A stretch of 64,000 nt of DNA from an uncultured beta proteobacterium (GCA_902625535.1 CACOBT010000006.1:54497-118496); one strand, 5' to 3'. Numbered from the stretch's first letter, positions 30,633-39,100 are shown. Made by a program: numbers and translations. The notes: generated by a model not told the origin, from the sequence alone.

Positions 30633-31451
30633 ATGCAAAAAGTAAAAGTTATAACTATAAATGTCAATGGTATCAGAGCAGCGAAAAAAAAAGGGCTCTT
30701 TCAATGGATCGTTTCGCAAAACCCTGACTATGTCTGCCTTCAGGAGACAAGGGCGCAAAAAAAAGATTTGGATTCCAGCTACTTTGACATAGTTATGAAA
30801 GATTCGTCATTAAAGGGAACGTATTTCTTTTCAATGAAACCAGGTTATGCTGGTGTTGCTATTTTTTCAAAGAGAAAACCGACAAATATTTTTGCCGGCA
30901 TCAACGTTCCGGAGTTTGATAAAGAGGGTCGTGTTTTAAGGATAGATTTTGATGACCTGTACCACTCGGCCCCCCTTTTTTCTTTAGTGAGTATCTATTT
31001 TCCTTCAGGCTCAGCGTCAGAAAAACGACAAGAATCAAAAAATCGTTTTTTGTCGGAGTTTAAAAAAAATTTACGTAGCTGGAGTAAGGAGTATACTTTA
31101 TCAGGAAGACAATTCGTTATAGCCGGTGACTGGAATATTGCTCACAAAGAAATTGATTTGAAAAACTGGAAGCAAAATCAAAAAAATTCGGGTTTTTTAC
31201 CCGAAGAAAGGAAATGGATCTCTGAGGTTTTCGACGAAGGGTGGAACGATGTGTTCAGATATCTCCGGCCCGATGATGTGGCTTTTACCTGGTGGAGCCA
31301 AAGAGGCAAGGCCCGTGAAAATAATGTCGGATGGAGAATTGACTATCATGTCGCTACAGCGAAGCTTGCTGGTAAATGCCAAAAAATTTGGGTTGAAAAA
31401 GAGCCAAAGCTTTCCGACCATGCCCCACTCATTGCTATTTACGATTTGTAG
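30633..31451 (+). CDS. xth: Exodeoxyribonuclease III (AP endonuclease family)
   Basis: A 272-residue member of the ExoIII/APE1 family that cleaves DNA at abasic sites and removes 3' blocks. Conserved catalytic segments in order: NVNGIRAAKKKG, CLQETRAQ, the GDWNIAH loop, RIDYHVATA and SDHAPLIAIYD. Length is normal. It could be annotated xthA or exoA. It overlaps the end of the convergent M48 protease gene by 17 bases. Confidence 0.94.
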   Translation: MQKVKVITINVNGIRAAKKKGLFQWIVSQNPDYVCLQETRAQKKDLDSSYFDIVMKDSSLKGTYFFSMKPGYAGVAIFSKRKPTNIFAGINVPEFDKEGRVLRIDFDDLYHSAPLFSLVSIYFPSGSASEKRQESKNRFLSEFKKNLRSWSKEYTLSGRQFVIAGDWNIAHKEIDLKNWKQNQKNSGFLPEERKWISEVFDEGWNDVFRYLRPDDVAFTWWSQRGKARENNVGWRIDYHVATAKLAGKCQKIWVEKEPKLSDHAPLIAIYDL

Positions 31452-32307
31452 TTTCTTCGTAAAGGGGCGTCACCTTCGGTAATGTTTTTTTCATTTCTTC
31501 AATTCTATTATCTCCGGATGGGTGAGTTGATAACCATTCTGGAGGACCGCCTTTATTTGCTTTCATCATTTTTTTCCAAAGCGTAATTCCTGCGCTTGGG
31601 TCAAAACCAGAACGTGCCGCCAAATCTAATCCAACTACATCTGCATCGTTCTCATCTTTTCTGGAAAATCTGAGACTTAAAAGCTGCCTTCCGAAACCGA
31701 TTATCCTTTTTTCACTTTTTCCCAGTCCAAGAGTCGCAGATAATAATTCTGCACCAAGGTCTGTTAATTGGGCCAAAGCTATTCTTGCTCTCGCGTGTTC
31801 TCTCAACGCATGCGCCATCTCATGACCCATAATCATCGCAATTTCATCATCGGTTAGTTTAAGTTCTTCTACAATACCGCTAAAGAAAGCAATTTTTCCT
31901 CCGGGCATACAGAATGCATTCAACTGTTTATCTTCAATTAAAATTACTTCCCAATCCCATCGGGCTGCTTCAGGGTTCCACAAAGAAGCATGGGGTTGAA
32001 TTCGAGCTAAAATACTCTCTAGTTTATTTAAAAGTGGATCATCGTCTTCTGCAAGTTTTTTTTGTTTTTCTGCTGCAGTTCTGATTTTCTCAAATTCTCT
32101 TTCTGCGGCAATAATGAGATCTCTGGAAGGTACTATATGCCTGACATTCGATGCACTTTTCACCTCAACACCATCTCCAGGACCAGAAAGCTGTTTTTGA
32201 CTAGTTGTTGTGGCACATCCCCCAATAAAAGCGAAAGATAAACAAAATATAAAAATATTTAGCAATCTTTCATTTCGGATAATGTTTGTTGTAGACTTAT
32301 TTTCCAT
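31435..32307 (-). CDS. M48-family zinc metalloprotease, predicted lipoprotein
   Basis: A 290-residue peptidase with the HExxH zinc motif (MGHEMAHALREHA, about residue 157) and a distal zinc-ligand helix region (RKDENDADVVG). The N-terminus has a signal segment ending in a lipobox (FAFIGGC, near Cys31), so it should sit on the periplasmic face of a membrane, similar to LoiP/YcaL-type proteases. The ATG at 32307 overlaps the ATG of the divergent AmpG-like gene; a TTG at 32265 would give a shorter, more typical signal peptide and is an alternative start. Confidence 0.88.
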   Translation of the reverse strand: MENKSTTNIIRNERLLNIFIFCLSFAFIGGCATTTSQKQLSGPGDGVEVKSASNVRHIVPSRDLIIAAEREFEKIRTAAEKQKKLAEDDDPLLNKLESILARIQPHASLWNPEAARWDWEVILIEDKQLNAFCMPGGKIAFFSGIVEELKLTDDEIAMIMGHEMAHALREHARARIALAQLTDLGAELLSATLGLGKSEKRIIGFGRQLLSLRFSRKDENDADVVGLDLAARSGFDPSAGITLWKKMMKANKGGPPEWLSTHPSGDNRIEEMKKTLPKVTPLYEETTNRK

Positions 32308-33556
32308 GAATGTTCAAAAAGAATTGTTCGTTGATAGAACAAATAGCAAACTCCTATTTTTCACTACATTTTTAGGCTTTGCAAGTGGCTTACCTCTGGC
32401 CCTATCTGCAGGTACGCTTCAGGCATGGTTAACTGTCGAGGGCGTCGATCTTCGTGTTCTTGGTTGGTTAAGTCTCGTCGGACTTCCTTATACTTACAAG
32501 TTTTTCTGGGCACCATTACTTGACCGTTATAACATTCCTTTGGGACCCTCCTCTAGAAGGAAAGGCTGGTTGATATTTTTTCTTTTCGCCATGTCAGTTA
32601 CATTATTTTTATTTTCATTCATCAATTTCTCGAATAAACATGCGTTGGTAATAATAGCAATTCTTGCAATTTTATTGGCTTTTTTTTCCTCTAGTTTTGA
32701 CGTAGTTTTTGACGCATGGAGAACTGAAGTTTTACCAAAAAAAATAATGGGATTTGGGGCAGGGTGGTCTGTGATCGGATATCGGGTTGCAATGATTACA
32801 TCAGGAGCACTGGCGTTAATTATTGCTGAATTATATTTTGGATTTTCCGGAGTTTATTTTTTATTTGGTTGTGTGATGTTATTTTTTGCGATGTTTATTT
32901 CTTTGTGTCCCGAAAATGAGAGCAATACTGCGCCAAAATCACTAAAGGAAGCTTTTAAAGAACCATTTAAAGAATTTTTTTCTAGACCGAGCGCTATCCT
33001 CATTTTAGTGACTATAATCCTATATAAGTTAGGAGATGCATTTGCATTATCTTTGTCAACAGCATTTTTGATCCGTGGCGCTGGTTTTTCTCCGGCAGAG
33101 GTTGGCGCTGTAAGCAAGGGAGTTGGATTATTTGCAGTATTATTCGGAGGTCTTTTTGGTGGCTGGATTCTATCTAAAGTAAGCTTGTTTAGCTGTCTTT
33201 TATGGTTTGGTATTTTACAGGCGATCACGAACTTAGGATTCTGGTGGCTGTCGATTATCGCTCCCAATCTTACTGATATGGCGATGGTGATAATTCTTGA
33301 AAATCTCTCAGGGGGAATGGGGACAGCAGCGTTTATTGCACTACTTATGGTACTTTGTAACAAGAGATATACCGCTACCCAGTTTGCTTTACTCTCAGCC
33401 TTAGCCTCTGTAGGTAGAGTATTTGTAGGTCCTTTAGCCGGTGAAATAGCATTTAATTTTGACTGGCCAATATTTTTCCTGGTTTCTTTCGCGGTTTCAA
33501 TTCCAGGGATATTAATGTTGTTTATTATTAGAAGACCAGTTGAGAAAATTCAATGA
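32306..33556 (+). CDS. ampG: AmpG-like muropeptide/MFS permease
   Basis: A major-facilitator transporter of 417 residues with 12 predicted membrane helices. The N-terminal segment FASGLPLALSAGTLQAWL, the VGLPYTYKFFWAPLLDRY loop and the RRKGW turn are characteristic of AmpG, which imports anhydro-muropeptides for cell-wall recycling. The ATG at 32306 was chosen since the AmpG N-terminus starts there; the frame is open 96 bases further upstream but that part lies antisense in the protease gene. Its stop is 3 bases from the convergent yjbQ stop. Confidence 0.88.
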   Translation: MNVQKELFVDRTNSKLLFFTTFLGFASGLPLALSAGTLQAWLTVEGVDLRVLGWLSLVGLPYTYKFFWAPLLDRYNIPLGPSSRRKGWLIFFLFAMSVTLFLFSFINFSNKHALVIIAILAILLAFFSSSFDVVFDAWRTEVLPKKIMGFGAGWSVIGYRVAMITSGALALIIAELYFGFSGVYFLFGCVMLFFAMFISLCPENESNTAPKSLKEAFKEPFKEFFSRPSAILILVTIILYKLGDAFALSLSTAFLIRGAGFSPAEVGAVSKGVGLFAVLFGGLFGGWILSKVSLFSCLLWFGILQAITNLGFWWLSIIAPNLTDMAMVIILENLSGGMGTAAFIALLMVLCNKRYTATQFALLSALASVGRVFVGPLAGEIAFNFDWPIFFLVSFAVSIPGILMLFIIRRPVEKIQ

Positions 33557-33559
33557 AGG

Positions 33560-33985
33560 TTAGTCTTTATCACCCATTATGTGAATGGTAACTTCCCTCA
33601 TATAGTCCGCTAATCGATGTTCAAATAAAAAGATTCCTTGCCATTTCCCGAGCATGAGTTTTTTATCAATAATACTCAAAGTCAAATTTGTTTGGGTGAG
33701 AGATGTCTTTAAATGCGCGGGCATGTCATCAACACCTTCTATATCGTGTTGGTAAAGCTCATGGTTCATTGGCGCGATTTTATTAAAAAATGATATCAAA
33801 TCCTTTTGAACATCAGGAGAGGCGTTTTCTTGAATCAATAAGGAACATGAGGTGTGTGGTATTGTAAGATTAACAAGCGCATTTTTAAATCCTACTTCAC
33901 TCACAGTAGCAATGATATTATCCGTGATTTCGTAGAGACCGATGCCTTTAGTTATAACATTAATTGTCCAAAATTTTTGTTCCAT
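33560..33985 (-). CDS. yjbQ: YjbQ/UPF0047 family protein
   Basis: A 141-residue member of the YjbQ (UPF0047) family, with the conserved PHTSCSLLIQENA, DDMPAHLK and LGKWQGIFLFEHR segments. Family members have weak thiamine-phosphate synthase activity in complementation tests; the true role is unclear. The ATG at 33985 gives the family N-terminus (MEQKFWTINV); an upstream in-frame ATG at 34039 adds an unconserved tail. Confidence 0.9.
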   Translation of the reverse strand: MEQKFWTINVITKGIGLYEITDNIIATVSEVGFKNALVNLTIPHTSCSLLIQENASPDVQKDLISFFNKIAPMNHELYQHDIEGVDDMPAHLKTSLTQTNLTLSIIDKKLMLGKWQGIFLFEHRLADYMREVTIHIMGDKD

Positions 33986-34053
33986 CCTTGTCCCAAAAGC
34001 TTTCTGTGTGAAAACACTATTACAATTAAAGCGATGCAATTAGGGAAAAAACC

Positions 34054-35541
34054 TTAATGACAGTTTCTTTCAGTGAACTCTTTTGCTCTTTCGTCTATAA
34101 GTTTTCTTCTTTTTTTATCCATCTTATTAAGTGCGCCCACCATCAGCGCTAATCGCGGGTTTTTTGAAAGGAATTTTTGATTTTTTTCAATAAAATTCCA
34201 GTATAAGCCATCAACTATGTCACACCATGGCCCTTTCTTGTAATTACTCATCTTTAAAATGTAGTTTGACCCGCAGATATAAGGCTTAGTTGCCATCAAA
34301 CCTCCATCAGCAAATGTCGTCATACCAAAAACATTTGGTGTCATAACCCAATCGGAAGAGTCAACAAACATCTCCATAAACCATTTGTAAACTTCATGCG
34401 GGTCAAGTTCGGATAAATTCATTATATTCCCTATTACCATTAATCTATTTATATGATGAGTGTAACCAAACTTTTGTGCAAACTTGATTGCATCGTCAAG
34501 TGGTGGGATACCAGTAGTACCCTCGTACCAACTTTTTTTTAGCCTTCGAGAGTGTCCAAAAAAGTTACTTCTCTCTTGCACTTCACTTTTCTCCTGATAA
34601 ATTCCTCTTATGAACTCTCGCCATCCAATAATTTGCCTCACAAGCCCTTCATAAGAGTTAATAGGAACCTTGTCAATATATTTTTCCATCTCATGAATTA
34701 ATTCACTCGGAGTCAAGAGTCCATTATTAAGCATAGGGCTTAATGCAGAATGAAATATAAAATTATGTTCCGAGCTGATCGCATCTTCGTAGGGTCCAAA
34801 ATCTTTAAATTTATTCTTCAGAAAATCATTTAGCCAGCGTTTCACATCCTTTCTAGATACCGGCATCCATCTATTTTTTGTGTTACCGGGGTGCTCCCGA
34901 AAGATAGTTTCTATTTGACTTTTTAACTCTTCCTCATAATTAGGTTTACTTAACTTTAATAGCGTTGGAACTGTCATGGATTTTGGTAACTTTTTTCTAT
35001 TTTCTTCGTCAAAAGACCACTTCCCACCGCTCGGCTTTTTATTGCCATCTAGAAGAATGTCCAATTGTTTGCGTTTTTCTTGATAATACCTTCCCATAAG
35101 AAGACTGTTTTTATCTTTAGCAAACATTTTAAAGTCATTTCTCTTAAATAAAAACATTGGCGAGGTGATTATTTCAATAGCTAAATTTCTTTTTTTTGCA
35201 AATCGATTAATTCTTGCTTCGAAAAATTTATCTTCAATTTCAAAGAATATAATTTTATTTATATTTTTTTTCGTAATTATAGTTTCTAGTTTATTTTCAT
35301 ATTTTTCTTTAAACGATTTATCTTCTAACGATTTGTAAATCACATTGTAGTTTTTCTCACGTAACTCGTCACGATATTCTCTCATTGACAATAAAAACAT
35401 CAGTATCTTCAATTTGTGATGCTTTACGTAGGAACAAAGCTCATAATCTTCAGCCATAAAGATAAAATTAAACCTAATTGTCTTCAAAAAACGGGGGTTA
35501 AAAAGTTGATTTCCCAAAATTATTAATAACGTTTTATTCAT
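34054..35541 (-). CDS. Cryptochrome/photolyase-family flavoprotein, FeS-BCP-like but without Fe-S cysteines
   Basis: A 495-residue protein of the photolyase-related group that includes bacterial (6-4) photolyases such as PhrB. An N-terminal Rossmann domain (LLIILGNQLF, AEDYEL) is followed by the helical FAD-binding half with HHINRLMVIGN, WFMEMFVDSSDWVM, PNVFGMTTFADGG and KPYICGSNYILKMSNY. The four [4Fe-4S] cysteines of FeS-BCP proteins are missing: the first site near 345-350 reads TGIPPLDD, and the later CxxC...C block is replaced by KKGPWCDIVDGLYW with one Cys (440). It should repair UV lesions or sense light. Start ATG 35541 overlaps the nth stop (ATGA). Confidence 0.85.
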   Translation of the reverse strand: MNKTLLIILGNQLFNPRFLKTIRFNFIFMAEDYELCSYVKHHKLKILMFLLSMREYRDELREKNYNVIYKSLEDKSFKEKYENKLETIITKKNINKIIFFEIEDKFFEARINRFAKKRNLAIEIITSPMFLFKRNDFKMFAKDKNSLLMGRYYQEKRKQLDILLDGNKKPSGGKWSFDEENRKKLPKSMTVPTLLKLSKPNYEEELKSQIETIFREHPGNTKNRWMPVSRKDVKRWLNDFLKNKFKDFGPYEDAISSEHNFIFHSALSPMLNNGLLTPSELIHEMEKYIDKVPINSYEGLVRQIIGWREFIRGIYQEKSEVQERSNFFGHSRRLKKSWYEGTTGIPPLDDAIKFAQKFGYTHHINRLMVIGNIMNLSELDPHEVYKWFMEMFVDSSDWVMTPNVFGMTTFADGGLMATKPYICGSNYILKMSNYKKGPWCDIVDGLYWNFIEKNQKFLSKNPRLALMVGALNKMDKKRRKLIDERAKEFTERNCH

Positions 35542-36188
35542 TTCTTTACCCTTTTTGGTTTTTTCCTTTTTGGAAAACATGTTCTACAAATCTCACAAAC
35601 CATACCATTACATCCACGTGCGGTGCAAAATTCTCGACCGTAGAAAATTATTTGTAAATGTAGCTTATTCCAGAGTCGTTCTGGAAAAATACTTTTCAAA
35701 TCTCTTTCTGTTTGGGAAACATTTTGACCCTTAGTTAAGCCCCATCTTTGGGCTAAACGATGAATATGAGTATCTACTGGAAATGCAGGGTGACCAAAAC
35801 CTTGTGACATAACGACACTGGCCGTCTTATGCCCAACACCCGGTAATGACTCCAAATCTTGAAAGTTTTGAGGCACTTTCGAATTATATTTTTCAACAAG
35901 TATCTTTGATAGATTACTAATAGCTAAAGACTTCTTTGGAGCTAATCCACAAGGTCGTACAATATCGTAGATATTTTTAGTTTTTAGTTTCTGCATATCC
36001 TGCGGTGTATTCGCGAGTTTAAATAGTTTTGGTGTTACTTTGTTTACCCTTTCATCAGTACACTGGGCACTTAGTAATACAGCTATCAATAATTCATAAA
36101 TGTTATTGTGATTGAGTGGAATGGGAGTATCCGGATAAAGCTGCTCCAGATGTTCCATGATAAACAATACTCTTTCAATCTTTTTCAT
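35538..36188 (-). CDS. nth: Endonuclease III (base-excision repair glycosylase)
   Basis: A 216-residue HhH-GPD DNA glycosylase/AP lyase. The helix-hairpin-helix with catalytic lysine (LPGVGHKTASVVM) and the catalytic Asp (PVDTHIHRL) are present. The C-terminal cysteines (FCTARGCNGMVCEICRTCF) do not follow the classical C-x6-C-x2-C-x5-C Fe-S spacing. The N-terminal YPDTPIPLNHNNIYELLIAV and VRPCGLAPKKS look more like Bacteroidetes or Chlamydiae enzymes than betaproteobacterial Nth (from memory), so transfer is suspected. It is coupled to the photolyase gene, forming a DNA-repair pair. No ribosome-binding site is visible before the ATG. Confidence 0.92.
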   Translation of the reverse strand: MKKIERVLFIMEHLEQLYPDTPIPLNHNNIYELLIAVLLSAQCTDERVNKVTPKLFKLANTPQDMQKLKTKNIYDIVRPCGLAPKKSLAISNLSKILVEKYNSKVPQNFQDLESLPGVGHKTASVVMSQGFGHPAFPVDTHIHRLAQRWGLTKGQNVSQTERDLKSIFPERLWNKLHLQIIFYGREFCTARGCNGMVCEICRTCFPKRKKPKRVKK

Positions 36189-36577
36189 AGAGTATGTATA
36201 GATGGATAAATCTTGATCTCATTACCCACTTTCCTTAGAGAGGTTATTTAGGATCTTTAACAGGCCAGACATGTTTCTTTAAACAGTTATAGCAATTTTT
36301 TATTTACTTTAAAATATCAGATGTTTCGCTTTTTAAAACATTTTTAATTTTTTTTTCAAAGTACTGATCGTAACAAGGTATTTATTCTCATTGGGCTAAG
36401 CCTTTCTTGAAGCTCGTATTATTTTTTGTTTTGATATCTGTCTAATTTAATAAAATGGGATGACACTCTTTCGTTGTGTCTGCAACCTCCCTTTTTGTGT
36501 ATCAAGTTCTTATTACTTGGATTAGGTTCAGTGAGAGTATATTTTTTGAGATTCATTTATGCGAAGCGAAAGGAACT
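36189..36577. other. Non-coding AT-rich stretch between nth and the methyltransferase gene
   Basis: No convincing gene. The strand upstream of nth must hold its promoter, but I see no clear consensus. An imperfect hairpin (GACAC at 36461-36465 with GTGTC near 36475) lacks a following T run. Composition is strongly AT-rich with long T runs. Such a gap is unusual in this otherwise packed window. Confidence 0.5.
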
Positions 36578-37576
36578 TCATTTTTGAAGTACGTTACTTT
36601 CTACAAAGTCAATCTCATCTGATGAAAGGCTGTACTTCTTATAAAGATCTTTATCATCCCATTTCCTTGTAAAATCTTGCAGAGGAACCAATGAATATAC
36701 TTTTTTCATAGCATTTTGTGTATTTTTAAGAGTCAAGGTTAAAAAGTGAAAAAATTTTGTATTAATATAAAAACAAATATTACTTAATTCAGTCTTTGAG
36801 TAGTCCGATGTAATTATTAGATATGTTTCAGTTGAGCATGAGTTTCCCTCGACTAGTATTGGATGAAGTTTATCGGAACCTAATTCACCAGTGCCCCATG
36901 CTTTAGGAATGAGGATTTTACTTTTAGATACGATTGACAGGTTCTTTTTGATCAATCCTCTATCGATAAAACCTAAACCGTCTTTTCTCCAACCTTGATA
37001 ATAAAATGGAATTTTAGTTAGGTCTTCCCTATGAGAAAACGTTGGTTTAATTCTCTCGTACCCACCTTTTATCCGTACATCAAATCCGAATGGATCGTTC
37101 GCAGAAACTATTTTATCAAAGGTTTCTTCATTAAATTTTTTTACTTTTTTGATTATTGAGACCGATTCATTTCGTCGGATAAAGTCACTCATGCCATCCT
37201 CTAAAAGTGGCCGGAAAACAGTACTTGTTTTCTTCATATTTGATTTGGAAGTAACTTTGCATACTCCTTGATAGCCTCTTTCCCAAAGGAAATAACACAC
37301 TCCTCCCTTTATTTCCACTCCTGAAAAGCAATCGGATGAATTGGTAAAGTCGTATAATTCTTTGACTGAATTGTCAGTAAGCATACTCTCTCGAAAAGCA
37401 TCCAAGTCTCTACCTCCCGTATACCACCTAGCAGGTATTATCATTGTCAGGTACCTCGGTTTTAATCGCTTCGCGATCCTTACAAACTTGTCGTAAATTG
37501 GCACTGCACTTGAACCAACTCCGCCTCCATCATTCATTTGATACGGAGGATTTCCGATAATTACATCAAATTTCAC
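36578..37576 (-). CDS. Adenine-specific DNA methyltransferase, C-terminal half (NPPY motif and target recognition)
   Basis: A 332-residue protein opening directly with the catalytic motif IV (FDVIIGNPPYQ), followed by SAVPIYDKFV, LTMIIPARWYTGGRDLDAFR and VEIKGGVCYFLW, typical of Eco57I-type/type III-like N6-adenine methyltransferases. The C-terminus (KKYSLSSDEIDFVES) looks complete for this family. The SAM-binding motif I is absent here but present in the next gene upstream (38092-38733), so together the two cover a whole enzyme. The start is GTG at 37576 with an AGAGG site 7 bases ahead, so independent translation is possible. No restriction nuclease or helicase is adjacent. Confidence 0.82.
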   Translation of the reverse strand: MKFDVIIGNPPYQMNDGGGVGSSAVPIYDKFVRIAKRLKPRYLTMIIPARWYTGGRDLDAFRESMLTDNSVKELYDFTNSSDCFSGVEIKGGVCYFLWERGYQGVCKVTSKSNMKKTSTVFRPLLEDGMSDFIRRNESVSIIKKVKKFNEETFDKIVSANDPFGFDVRIKGGYERIKPTFSHREDLTKIPFYYQGWRKDGLGFIDRGLIKKNLSIVSKSKILIPKAWGTGELGSDKLHPILVEGNSCSTETYLIITSDYSKTELSNICFYINTKFFHFLTLTLKNTQNAMKKVYSLVPLQDFTRKWDDKDLYKKYSLSSDEIDFVESNVLQK

Positions 37577-38091
37577 ACTGAATAACCTCTACAGATTGAT
37601 ATTATGGATAAACAACAAGGTGTAAAACTGGTGTTCACCATTTCTAAGATGCACTTTTTCTGTTTACTTCGCGATATCTGCATTTTAAACCATTTGAAAA
37701 AAAAACTGTTGGCCTTGACAACATTTATGTTTTCTGGAATCGTCCCCGGATTATGTAATAAGACACTGTCTATTTACCTGTTTAGATTTAATATGGATCT
37801 TTCTAAAGATTTGAGTCGTTAAATGAATACCAGATACCTGGTACTTCGAATCATATATCTCCTTTTTTAGTGACAGAAACCTATTGTTATATCCCATCTA
37901 ATAATCTTAAGTAATCTATATAAAAAGAACTACAGACTATAACGACGTGCCGAAAAAAAATATCTTTATCAGAAATCGGAATTATTCGGGTAGCTTACTA
38001 GGAACGTCGTTTGCAAGTTTAGTACAAGAAAAAACTTTTACGCTCCTAACGTTATAAATGTGAGTTGGAATATCTTGATTACGCAAAGTTA
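37577..38091. other. 515-base spacer between the two methyltransferase halves
   Basis: No ORF of convincing quality on either strand. On the minus strand a good ribosome-binding site (AAGGAG) precedes a tiny frame, ATG at about 37854 coding MIRSTRYLVFI and a stop, which overlaps an inverted repeat (37828-37843). A 72-codon plus-strand frame (37604-37822) has no ribosome-binding site and no recognisable homology. I see no terminal inverted repeats or transposase remnants that would mark it as an inserted element. Confidence 0.5.
37828..37843. repeat. Inverted repeat in the methyltransferase spacer, possible operator
   Basis: TACCAG (37828-37833) and CTGGTA (37838-37843) form a perfect 6-bp inverted repeat around ATAC. 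It overlaps a short ribosome-binding-site-led reading frame and lies about 250 bases upstream of the 36578-37576 gene. It could bind a dimeric regulator or be chance. Confidence 0.3.
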
Positions 38092-38733
38092 CTAACATGC
38101 TTTGTACGCTTCGTCAAATTTAACCAATGAATACTCCTTTATTGGTTGAGGTACTATTATCGGTTCTCCGTTATCGGATATTGGAGGCCCACCTTCAAAG
38201 GTTGTGCAGGCAAGTAAATCCATTAACGTAAAATCCCTCCTTTTTAATTTTTGCTCAATCAAAGTCCATTCACAAAAAGTGATTGGGTTGTTTGAGTTTT
38301 TCTGTTTAAAAGTTACAAAGTCCCCGAGTATGATATTTTTTTTTATAATAAACTCAACAGACTGAATTAGTTCTTTATTAATATCTTCTCTAAAATATCG
38401 TTGATAAACCATACAAAATCTTCTATATAATTTATTTCTTGCAGATTGAACATTATCTTTTAGTATTTCAATACCATAGATTGACCCTATGACAATAATA
38501 GAATTTTTTTCAAATTCGTATTTATTACATCTAAATTTTTTTACAAGGGTAGTTAGTTTTCGATTTAAAACTTCCATCAAAAAATTTCCGTCTCCGCACG
38601 CGGGCTCAAGAAATCGAGAGTCGAGTCTAGATGCTTCATGCTCGACCAGATTGACCATAGCATTAATCTCCGTTTTGGAAGTATTAACTTCCCCAAACTC
38701 AGATACCCTAATTCTAGACTTAACCTGTTTCAC
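38092..38733 (-). CDS. Adenine-specific DNA methyltransferase, N-terminal half (SAM-binding motif I)
   Basis: A 213-residue protein with RVSEFGEVNTSKTEINAM at the N-terminus and the SAM-binding motif I LEPACGDGNFLMEVLNRKL near residues 42-60, followed by IYGIEILKDNVQSARNKL. It lacks the catalytic NPPY motif, which is encoded in the separate downstream gene at 36578-37576. The C-terminus (IIVPQPIKEYSLVKFDEAY) resembles the linker that precedes NPPY in single-chain relatives. The start is GTG at 38733 (VKSRIRVSEFGEV fits the family); the ribosome-binding site is poor. Either a naturally two-chain enzyme or a disrupted gene. Confidence 0.78.
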   Translation of the reverse strand: MKQVKSRIRVSEFGEVNTSKTEINAMVNLVEHEASRLDSRFLEPACGDGNFLMEVLNRKLTTLVKKFRCNKYEFEKNSIIVIGSIYGIEILKDNVQSARNKLYRRFCMVYQRYFREDINKELIQSVEFIIKKNIILGDFVTFKQKNSNNPITFCEWTLIEQKLKRRDFTLMDLLACTTFEGGPPISDNGEPIIVPQPIKEYSLVKFDEAYKAC

Positions 38734-38779
38734 CCTAATATTTAATTGTCATGCAAATTATGAATTTGATATTTAACTC

Positions 38780-38792
38780 TCACAACTTGTGA
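38780..38792. promoter_or_regulatory. Palindrome upstream of the methyltransferase gene, possible operator
   Basis: TCACAA (38780-38785), one C, and TTGTGA (38787-38792) form a perfect 13-base palindrome about 47 bases upstream of the GTG start at 38733 on the minus strand. The place and symmetry suit a regulator-binding site overlapping a promoter. No regulator gene of a restriction-modification type is visible nearby. Confidence 0.3.
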
Positions 38793-38977
38793 TTATTATC
38801 GTATGTTATTACATAAAGCCGATTGGCAAAGATACGCGATAATACAATTTAGCCAAAATTGTTATAAAAATAGACATTTCTGTTAACTATACAGTCACTT
38901 AATGTGTAAAAACATTTACTTTTATTGAACTGAAACCTTAACTGACTATTCCAATTTTTTTTTCCATTTCTTCCTAG

Positions 38978-39095
38978 TTAACTAGTCTGCCCTTCAAACT
39001 CGCCTGTCTTAAATGCTTTACGACCCTCTTCAATATTAATTCCATCAATTTCTTTTCTGGTTCAAATATACAATTTCTTCATTAGTAATATTCAT
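38978..39095 (-). pseudogene. Frameshifted small ORF remnant
   Basis: An ATG at 39095, 5 bases after the stop of the 39101-39418 gene, opens MNITNEEIVYLNQKRN and stops at 39045. The overlapping next frame continues with protein-like sequence (EIDGINIEEGRKAFKTGEF) to a stop at 38978. A single-base change near 39050 would join them into a product of about 40 residues. Just beyond, an AGGAAG-led ATG at 38967 opens a nine-codon frame (MEKKIGIVS) that also stops at once. I do not recognise the family. Confidence 0.35.
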
Positions 39096-39100
39096 ATTGA

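Noticed and set aside
36461..36480. GACAC/GTGTC hairpin between nth and the methyltransferase gene, possible terminator
   Set aside because: Short imperfect stem without a T run in either direction.
37604..37822. 72-codon plus-strand ORF in the methyltransferase spacer
   Set aside because: No ribosome-binding site, no recognisable family or domain, and amino-acid content typical of random AT-rich sequence.
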